Positions 57,574 to 64,000 of a DNA stretch of 64,000 bases are shown here, piece after piece. The position numbers and the translations under genes are program-made. Numbering within the stretch: the stretch's first letter is position 1; each line of letters begins with the position of its first letter. This stretch comes from Weizmannia acidilactici (GTDB taxonomy: Bacteria; Bacillota; Bacilli; Bacillales; Bacillaceae_C), in the NCBI RefSeq assembly GCF_008974185.1, contig NZ_BKZP01000005.1, forward strand, positions 1-64,000, in the 5' to 3' direction. Below the pieces are notes generated by a model. It saw nothing but the letters and a program-made list of their open reading frames with translations. It did not search any database and was not told where the DNA came from.

Positions 57574-58026
57574 ATGTATACCTTGGTGATGCGCGCCGTG
57601 CCCATTGCCGCGTTTTTATTGGCGGGTGCGGGATTTCCCGACGTTTTGCAAAGCAAGGATGTGTTGGCTGCTGGAAAGAAAACGGCAGTGATTTTGGAAC
57701 GCGTTTACCTGGACGGGGAAGTCAGTGAGGAATTCATCCGTACGGACAAAACGCCATGTGAGGTTGTACGGAGCTATCCGGGCTGGCAAATCGCCGATAT
57801 AGGCGGATCCCGGATTGTTTTGCAGAAACATATTCACGATATCTCCCCGCTTTTAAAAGCAAACGGTTATTTCAGCATCACTTTCCAAAGCGGATCGGGG
57901 AAAAAAGGCATTGTCCAGCCCTTTTTCCAGTTGTATTTGAAAAAATTGGAGAGCCGGCGGCAGGAAAAAATGGAAAACGGAAATGCTGCGTCATACGCTG
58001 AATCCTTATTCGGGTGGGCAAATTGA
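57574..58026 (+). CDS. bofC: Bypass-of-forespore protein BofC
   Basis: A 150-residue exported forespore protein. It has an N-terminal signal or anchor (about 5-28) and two small domains, with the conserved LERVYLDGEVSEE segment. BofC restrains the SpoIVB protease and so helps time SpoIVFB activation and sigma-K processing. ATG 57574 follows GGGAGGTGAT at ideal spacing. It is placed before ruvA, as in B. subtilis. Sequence conservation of this family is low, so the call leans on position and the N-terminal domain. Confidence 0.88.
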   Translation: MYTLVMRAVPIAAFLLAGAGFPDVLQSKDVLAAGKKTAVILERVYLDGEVSEEFIRTDKTPCEVVRSYPGWQIADIGGSRIVLQKHIHDISPLLKANGYFSITFQSGSGKKGIVQPFFQLYLKKLESRRQEKMENGNAASYAESLFGWAN

Positions 58027-58031
58027 ATGTG

Positions 58032-58045
58032 CAAACCGCAGTTCC
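58032..58045 (+). promoter_or_regulatory. LexA/SOS box before ruvA
   Basis: CAAACCGCAGTTCC matches the Bacillus SOS box CGAACnnnnGTTCG at eight of ten fixed positions. It overlaps the expected -35 region of the ruvA promoter. ruvAB is SOS-inducible in B. subtilis. Confidence 0.5.
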
Positions 58046-58063
58046 CAAAATCAGAGCTATCTA

Positions 58064-58072
58064 TGGTACAAT
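58064..58072 (+). promoter_or_regulatory. Extended -10 promoter of ruvAB
   Basis: TGGTACAAT (TG-n-TACAAT) lies 36 nt before the likely ruvA start and just downstream of the SOS box. Confidence 0.5.
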
Positions 58073-58108
58073 GGTTGATAGCAAGTTTTTGAGGAGTGTG
58101 TGGGAAGT

Positions 58109-58714
58109 TTGTACGAATATATAAAAGGGATCATCGACTCCGTCAGTCCGGACTATGTTGTCGTGGACAACGGGGGGATCGGATACCAATTGATCACACC
58201 GAACCCGTATATCTTTTCGAAAAGTATCGGGGAAGAGCGGAAAATTTATACTTACCAGCATGTGCGCGAAGATATGATCGCATTGTACGGTTTTGAAGCC
58301 GCAGAAGAACGGGAGCTGTTTAAAAAGCTGCTCAATGTGTCGGGCATCGGTCCGAAGGGGGCGCTGGCCATTCTGGCGTACGGGCAGCCGTCTCAGGTGG
58401 TCGAAGCGATTGAAAATGAAAACGAATCGTTTCTCGTCAAATTCCCCGGCGTCGGAAAAAAAACGGCAAGGCAGATGATCCTCGATTTAAAAGGAAAACT
58501 TTTGGACATCGCGCCGGATATGCCGAATTTATTTAACCAGGAAAAAACGATCCAAAAGTCCGCAGCCAGCCGCAATCTGGAAGAAGCCGTACTGGCATTG
58601 CAGGCGCTTGGCTACTCGGAAAAAGAAATCCATAAAGTGGTCCCACAGCTTCCGGAGGAGGACCTGTCCACGGATGAGTATATTAAACTAGCTTTAAAAG
58701 CGATGGTAAAATAA
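58109..58714 (+). CDS. ruvA: Holliday junction DNA helicase subunit RuvA
   Basis: A 201-residue junction-binding protein. It has an N-terminal OB domain, helix-hairpin-helix motifs ([13 protein letters not shown] and [13 protein letters not shown]) and a C-terminal RuvB-contacting domain. TTG 58109 gives the usual N-terminus and the same length as the B. subtilis protein, although GAGGAG lies 12 nt away; GTG 58100 is the alternative. It is followed by ruvB after 21 nt. Confidence 0.96.
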   Translation: MYEYIKGIIDSVSPDYVVVDNGGIGYQLITPNPYIFSKSIGEERKIYTYQHVREDMIALYGFEAAEERELFKKLLNVSGIGPKGALAILAYGQPSQVVEAIENENESFLVKFPGVGKKTARQMILDLKGKLLDIAPDMPNLFNQEKTIQKSAASRNLEEAVLALQALGYSEKEIHKVVPQLPEEDLSTDEYIKLALKAMVK

Positions 58715-58735
58715 TGGGAACCAGGAGGGGAGAGC

Positions 58736-59734
58736 ATGGAGGATCGCATTGTTTCCGGCGAGGCGGACGAACAGGAAATTTCCTTTGAAATGAGCCTGCG
58801 CCCGCAAACTTTGGCGCAGTATATCGGGCAGGAAAAAGTAAAGCACAATTTAGCTGTTTTTATCCAGGCGGCGAAGCAACGGCATGAAACACTGGACCAT
58901 GTGCTGCTGTACGGGCCGCCTGGACTCGGAAAAACGACATTGGCAATGGTCATTGCAAACGAAATGGGCGTAAAAATCCGGACAACTTCGGGCCCTGCGA
59001 TCGAACGGCCGGGCGACCTGGCTGCGGTGCTGACCTCGCTTGAACCGGGGGAAGTACTGTTTATTGATGAGATCCATCGCCTGCCGAAAGCAATCGAAGA
59101 AGTGCTGTATCCGGCAATGGAAGATTATTGCCTGGATATCGTCATCGGCAAAGGAACGGGAGCCCGGTCGATTCGGCTTGACCTGCCCCCGTTTACGTTA
59201 ATCGGGGCGACGACTAGGGCAGGGTCGGTTTCGGCTCCATTGCGCGACAGGTTCGGCGTCATCAGCAGGCTCGAATATTATGATGAAAATCAGCTGGCAG
59301 AGATTGTATTGCGGACGGCTGATATTTTGCAGACGGAAATTGAACCGGAGGGTGCCAGGGAAATTGCAAGGCGCTCGCGTGGCACACCGAGGATTGCCAA
59401 TCGGCTGCTCAGACGGGTGCGGGATTTTGCCCAAGTAAAAGGCGACGGCAAGGTTACACTTGAAGTTGCCAATTATGCGCTTGAACTGCTGCAGGTCGAT
59501 AAACTTGGGCTTGACCATATTGACCATAAGCTGTTAAAAGGGATCATTGAACGCTTTAAAGGCGGGCCTGTCGGGTTGGATACGATTGCCGCGAGCATCG
59601 GGGAAGAAGCGGAAACGATTGAAGACGTGTATGAGCCGTATTTGCTGCAAATCGGCTTTTTGCAGCGGACGCCGCGGGGCAGGGTCGCAACCCCGCTTGT
59701 TTACGAGCATTTTCAAATGGAGGTGCCGAAGTGA
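58736..59734 (+). CDS. ruvB: Holliday junction branch-migration ATPase RuvB
   Basis: A 332-residue AAA+ motor. Walker A GPPGLGKT is near 61-68, Walker [10 protein letters not shown] near 110, sensor 1 GATTRAG, arginine finger region SAPLRDRFG, and a C-terminal winged helix. AGGAGGGGAG precedes the ATG. The stop overlaps the start of yrzS by four bases. Confidence 0.98.
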   Translation: MEDRIVSGEADEQEISFEMSLRPQTLAQYIGQEKVKHNLAVFIQAAKQRHETLDHVLLYGPPGLGKTTLAMVIANEMGVKIRTTSGPAIERPGDLAAVLTSLEPGEVLFIDEIHRLPKAIEEVLYPAMEDYCLDIVIGKGTGARSIRLDLPPFTLIGATTRAGSVSAPLRDRFGVISRLEYYDENQLAEIVLRTADILQTEIEPEGAREIARRSRGTPRIANRLLRRVRDFAQVKGDGKVTLEVANYALELLQVDKLGLDHIDHKLLKGIIERFKGGPVGLDTIAASIGEEAETIEDVYEPYLLQIGFLQRTPRGRVATPLVYEHFQMEVPK

Positions 59735-59937
59735 GCGGTTTCGGAAAAGTATTAATGACGATTGCGGTGATTCTTTTTGTTATCGGTCTTTCGATGCAGT
59801 TAACAAAAATTGGCCGTCTGCCCGGGGATATCCTCATCAGAAAAGGCAATACGACTTTTTACTTCCCAATTGCTACCTCTATTATTTTAAGCATTGTCCT
59901 GAGTGTGTTATTATATATAATCGGGCGGTTTAAATAG
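59731..59937 (+). CDS. yrzS: DUF2905 small membrane protein (YrzS)
   Basis: A 68-residue protein with two transmembrane helices flanking a conserved polar centre ([14 protein letters not shown]), diagnostic of DUF2905. Function unknown. GTG 59731 overlaps the ruvB stop (GTGA), implying coupled translation. The last base of its TAG stop is also the first base of the conserved head of a dispersed repeat. Confidence 0.92.
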   Translation: MSGFGKVLMTIAVILFVIGLSMQLTKIGRLPGDILIRKGNTTFYFPIATSIILSIVLSVLLYIIGRFK

Positions 59938-59990
59938 AAAAGCGGAAGCGCCTTGCTCAGCGGCGTACGGACTTCCTAGCGGAGGGCGTT
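59937..59990 (+). repeat. Dispersed non-coding repeat, truncated copy C
   Basis: GAAAAGCGGAAGCGCCTTGC with the following CGTACGGACTTCCTAGCGGAGG closely matches the head of copy B2 and partly that of copy A, then the similarity stops. The repeat begins inside the yrzS stop codon. Confidence 0.7.
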
Positions 59991-60052
59991 ATCATTTGCC
60001 GCCCTAAAGTGCATCTTATGTTTCAACTATACAAAACGAAGGGGAACCATAA

Positions 60053-61081
60053 ATGAAACTTGATTTATTTGATTTTGACCTGCCGGAAGAATTGATTGCC
60101 CAAACGCCGTTAAAAAACCGTTCAGACAGCCGGCTAATGGTACTTGATAAAAAAACAGGGGCAATCGAACATACGGTATTTAAAAACATTACGCACTATT
60201 TGCGCCCGGGCGACTGCCTTGTGTTGAACGATACGAAAGTGCTGCCGGCAAGGCTGTTCGGTATTAAAGACGAAACCGGCGCCAAAATAGAAGTGCTGCT
60301 GTTGAAACAGCTGGAAGGGGACCAGTGGGAAACGCTTGTCAAACCGGCAAAGCGCGTCAAAGCCGGGACTACCGTGCATTTTGGCGACGGGAAGCTGAAA
60401 GCAACGTGCGTGAAGGAGCTTGACCACGGCGGCCGTATCATGGAATTCCAATACAATGGCATTTTTTATGAAGTGCTCAACGAACTCGGTAAAATGCCGC
60501 TGCCACCGTACATAAAAGAACAACTGGAAGACCAGGACCGCTACCAGACGGTATATGCAAAAGAACCGGGATCGGCTGCCGCACCGACTGCCGGGCTCCA
60601 TTTTACAAAGGAGCTCCTGAAAGAAATTGAAAACATGGGTGTCAAGATTGTGTTCATCACGCTCCATGTCGGGCTTGGAACATTCCGCCCGGTGGATGTG
60701 GAAGATATTGAAAATCACGATATGCACGCGGAATTTTACCAGGTCTCTGAAGAAGCGGCGAAAACGATTATGGACGTCAAAAACAGTGGCGGCCGCGTGA
60801 TTTCCGTCGGCACCACTTCAACCAGGACGCTTGAAACGATTGCCGCCGCCCATGGCGGAAAGATTGCCGCTGAAAGCGGCTGGACGGATATCTTCATTTA
60901 TCCGGGTTTCGAATATAAGGCGATTGACGCTTTGATTACGAATTTCCACCTGCCAAAGTCAACGCTCATTATGCTTGTGAGTGCGCTGGCAGGCAGGGAA
61001 AATGTGCTGCATGCCTATGAAACGGCAGTAAAAGAAAAATACCGTTTCTTCAGTTTCGGGGATGCGATGTTCATTAAATAG
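60053..61081 (+). CDS. queA: S-adenosylmethionine:tRNA ribosyltransferase-isomerase
   Basis: A 342-residue enzyme that transfers ribose from S-adenosylmethionine to preQ1 in tRNA, giving epoxyqueuosine. It shows the N-terminal [26 protein letters not shown] near 62 and [12 protein letters not shown] near 180. ATG after AAGGGGAA. It acts after Tgt, which is encoded next. Confidence 0.98.
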   Translation: MKLDLFDFDLPEELIAQTPLKNRSDSRLMVLDKKTGAIEHTVFKNITHYLRPGDCLVLNDTKVLPARLFGIKDETGAKIEVLLLKQLEGDQWETLVKPAKRVKAGTTVHFGDGKLKATCVKELDHGGRIMEFQYNGIFYEVLNELGKMPLPPYIKEQLEDQDRYQTVYAKEPGSAAAPTAGLHFTKELLKEIENMGVKIVFITLHVGLGTFRPVDVEDIENHDMHAEFYQVSEEAAKTIMDVKNSGGRVISVGTTSTRTLETIAAAHGGKIAAESGWTDIFIYPGFEYKAIDALITNFHLPKSTLIMLVSALAGRENVLHAYETAVKEKYRFFSFGDAMFIK

Positions 61082-62239
<1,158 letters not shown>

Positions 62240-62269
62240 TATAGAACTTGTCAAGAAAGGAGGATACAA

Positions 62270-62617
62270 ATGCAAGCGTTAGCCCAATTATTGCCCCTTA
62301 TTATTTTATTCGTCCTGTTCTACTTTTTGTTGATCAGGCCGCAGCAAAAGAGGCAGAAAAACATCCAAATGATGCAGAACAATTTGGCGAAAGGTGACAA
62401 AATTGTCACGATTGGCGGGCTGCATGCGATTGTGGATTCTATTGATGAAAACAAAGTCGTGCTAAAATGCGGCGACGGTTCCAGGTTGACATTCGACCGC
62501 TCGGCGATCCGCGAAGTGGTGGAATCCGCCTCGGCGAAAAAAGCAGAAGCCGCAAGCAAGAAAGAAAACAAAAAAGCGGCAGAAAAAAATGCTGCAGAAG
62601 AATCCAAAACAAAATAA
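62270..62617 (+). CDS. yajC: Preprotein translocase accessory subunit YajC
   Basis: A 115-residue protein with an N-terminal transmembrane helix (about 5-22, ending FLLIRPQQKRQKN), a small soluble domain (VTIGGLHAIVDSID) and a Lys/Ala/Glu-rich tail. YajC associates with SecDF-YidC. AAAGGAGG before the ATG. It is the usual gene after tgt. Confidence 0.96.
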   Translation: MQALAQLLPLIILFVLFYFLLIRPQQKRQKNIQMMQNNLAKGDKIVTIGGLHAIVDSIDENKVVLKCGDGSRLTFDRSAIREVVESASAKKAEAASKKENKKAAEKNAAEESKTK

Positions 62618-62649
62618 AATAAGCGCCGCTAGACGCGGCGCTTATTTTT
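62618..62649 (+). terminator. Bidirectional terminator between yajC and the convergent gene
   Basis: AATAAGCGCCGC (62618-62629) pairs with GCGGCGCTTATT (62635-62646) and T runs occur on both strands. The stop of the minus-strand gene lies in its right edge. Confidence 0.85.
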
Positions 62650-63079
62650 AAGTTTCCCGGGACCGCCCTGAGAACAAGTTAACCCCCAAAATGCCCCCCA
62701 TTGCGGCTGCCAGGATATAGCAAATATGGTAAACCATCTGCTTAAGGGTAAACAGTTCATCGTAGCCCAAATACTGAACGAGAAAGACAATCCCCGTATA
62801 TATCATCCCTGTCATGCTGCCGAGTAGCCAACCTTTCTTTTTTCCTTTCCCTCCTCCGATCAGCCCGCCGATAAACAGGCTGAAAAATGAAATCATCGTC
62901 ACAACTGTATGCAAAGATTGTTCCGTCAGATCGGAAAACCGCAGGATGAGCGAAATCACCAGGCTTGATACGGCAAGTAGTACAAAAATGGCGCCCAGCC
63001 CGTATAAAAGGCTGATGCTTAATCTTTGCGCTTCGATTTTCAGTCCCTCCTTTGTCCAATCCTTTTTCCCACAGTACAA
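62648..63079 (-). CDS. yrzE: TIGR04086/YrzE-like membrane protein with unclear start
   Basis: A four-helix membrane protein (ISLLYGLGAIFVLLAV, MISFFSLFIGGLIGG, MTGMIYTGIVFLVQYLG, HICYILAAAMGGILG) matching YrzE by position and layout. The only standard in-frame start upstream is TTG 63079, which has no ribosome binding site. A strong AAAGGAGGG on the minus strand (about 63048-63056) instead points to an ATC at 63037 (8-nt spacing) or CTG at 63043. These would give about 130 residues, better for the family. Function unknown. Confidence 0.8.
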   Translation of the reverse strand: MYCGKKDWTKEGLKIEAQRLSISLLYGLGAIFVLLAVSSLVISLILRFSDLTEQSLHTVVTMISFFSLFIGGLIGGGKGKKKGWLLGSMTGMIYTGIVFLVQYLGYDELFTLKQMVYHICYILAAAMGGILGVNLFSGRSRET

Positions 63080-63195
63080 GCATATTCACGGAAAATCGAA
63101 TATAGAATCGCATATGGATTTTTCAAGCAGGATTTTTTCTCCGATTGCGCATACTAAGTGGGTACCCAAACATAGAAGGAACAGGGGGATCGGTA

Positions 63196-63849
63196 TTGGA
63201 GAATCTTCTTATTATTTTTTTTCGTACATTGCTGCTATATGTTGTGATTATGGTGATTTTCCGCTTAATGGGGAAAAGGGAGATCGGGGAACTGAATGTC
63301 CTTGATTTGGTCGTCTTTATTATGATTGGGGAAATGGCAGTTGTCGCCATTGAAAACCACCGTGACCCGATTCTTAATTCATTGCTGCCAATGGCCGTTT
63401 TGCTCGGCATTCAAATTGGGCTGGCGCTGATTTCGCTCCGCAGCAGCCACTTCCGCAAAATGATTGACGGCAAGCCGAGCATCATCATCAATAAAGGGAA
63501 AATCGACGAAAAAGAGATGCGCAGGCAACGCTATAATTTTGACGACCTCTTAATGCAGCTGCGTACCAAAGACATTGACAACATTGCCGATGTGGAATTT
63601 GCAATTCTGGAGACATCGGGGGAATTGTCGGTTGTGAAAAAAAGCAAAAAGAAAAATAAACCTGCAACCTATACCGAACCGTTCATAGTTGGCGGACAAA
63701 TCCAAAAAAATAATTTGAAAAAGAGCAATAAAACCGAAGAGTGGCTGCGAAGAGAACTGGAAAAAAGGGGATACGGGGATATTGGCCAAATCTCTTTTTG
63801 CAGCTACCAGGACGGCGAGTTTTATATTGATCTGGATGATGAAAAATAA
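63196..63849 (+). CDS. yrbG: DUF421 membrane protein (YrbG/YetF family)
   Basis: A 217-residue protein. Three transmembrane helices occupy residues 1-80, with the conserved LMGKREIGELNVLDLVVFIMIGE segment, and a cytoplasmic DUF421 domain (about 90-215, IINKGKIDEKEMRRQRYNFDDLLMQLR) follows. TTG 63196 after AGGGGGAT is preferred over the frame opening at 63145. Related YetF/YdfS proteins affect spore germination and envelope properties; the precise role is unknown. In B. subtilis it stands next to spoVB, presumably just outside the window. Confidence 0.93.
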   Translation: MENLLIIFFRTLLLYVVIMVIFRLMGKREIGELNVLDLVVFIMIGEMAVVAIENHRDPILNSLLPMAVLLGIQIGLALISLRSSHFRKMIDGKPSIIINKGKIDEKEMRRQRYNFDDLLMQLRTKDIDNIADVEFAILETSGELSVVKKSKKKNKPATYTEPFIVGGQIQKNNLKKSNKTEEWLRRELEKRGYGDIGQISFCSYQDGEFYIDLDDEK

Positions 63850-63876
63850 GCCCCGCTGTTTGCAGCCGGGCTTTTT
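63848..63876 (+). terminator. Terminator after the DUF421 gene
   Basis: AAGCCCCGCTG pairs with CAGCCGGGCTT (one bulge) around TTTG, followed by T residues. The remaining 120 nt to the window end show no gene I can support. Confidence 0.7.
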
Positions 63877-64000
63877 CATGCTCTGATTTACCTGCGCGAA
63901 ATGATCCCGCTTTCCAAACATGCCGCGAGCCTGTTTCCGCAGGAGCCCCAAAAATCTCGCGCTTATTCAATGCAGTCATCTAACAAAAGTTACGCGCTTT

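Noticed and set aside
63683-63979. Minus-strand frame at the right end (MTALNKREIF...)
   Set aside because: It runs antisense into the DUF421 gene through its terminator and lacks a ribosome binding site; it may reflect an intergenic repeat but cannot be supported.

Overview
The window looks like a stretch of chromosome from an endospore-forming Bacillaceae bacterium, most likely of the Heyndrickxia (Bacillus) coagulans type. This is inferred from gene order, sporulation genes and moderate base composition, not from a database match. Gene order closely follows the Bacillus subtilis region from tig-clpX-lonBA-ysxC-hemAXCDBL through mre/min/spoIVF/rplU/obg/pheA to ruvAB-queA-tgt-yajC. I see no phage, insertion sequence, CRISPR array, rRNA or tRNA gene.

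Region by region. 1-10.5 kb: a possibly frameshifted small gene, a YndM-like membrane protein, a TPR protein, then the protein quality-control genes tig, clpX, lonB (behind a near-ideal sigma-F promoter), lonA and the ribosome-assembly GTPase gene ysxC. 10.7-16.9 kb: the haem operon hemAXCDBL, from glutamyl-tRNA to uroporphyrinogen III. 17-19.5 kb: the spore coat morphogen spoVID with its APH-fold partner ysxE. 19.8-24.3 kb: a T-box-controlled valS, then folC.

24.3-38.7 kb: a 14 kb type IV pilus locus between folC and spoIIB, where B. subtilis has only comC. It holds three minor pilins (one large, with beta-helical repeats and no Glu5), an acidic two-TM protein, a PRC-barrel protein, a VanW-like protein, both an extension and a retraction ATPase (PilB, PilT), PilC, an AT-rich major pilin, PilM/N/O and the prepilin peptidase. 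Nothing in it looks broken, so it is the best candidate for a little-described system here.

38.7-53.7 kb: spoIIB-maf-radC-mreBCD-minCD (septation, shape, division site), spoIVFA/FB (pro-sigma-K processing), an RNase E/G homologue, rplU-prp-rpmA with an L21 leader, spo0B-obg (phosphorelay and GTPase), and pheB-pheA. 53.8-56.6 kb: the niacin repressor niaR alone, without the nifS-nadBCA genes usually beside it, then safA with a second APH-fold kinase-like gene. 56.7-64 kb: yebC-like, bofC, ruvAB behind a LexA-like box, yrzS, queA-tgt-yajC, a yrzE-like gene on the minus strand, and a DUF421 protein.

Two themes cut across the regions. First, a dispersed non-coding repeat beginning GAAAAGCG(G/A) occurs four times, three of them starting at or just after a stop codon (clpX, mreB, yrzS). 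Second, both LysM coat morphogens (SpoVID, SafA) carry acidic Ser-cluster motifs and are each followed directly by an APH-fold gene, one with an intact catalytic motif and one degenerate.
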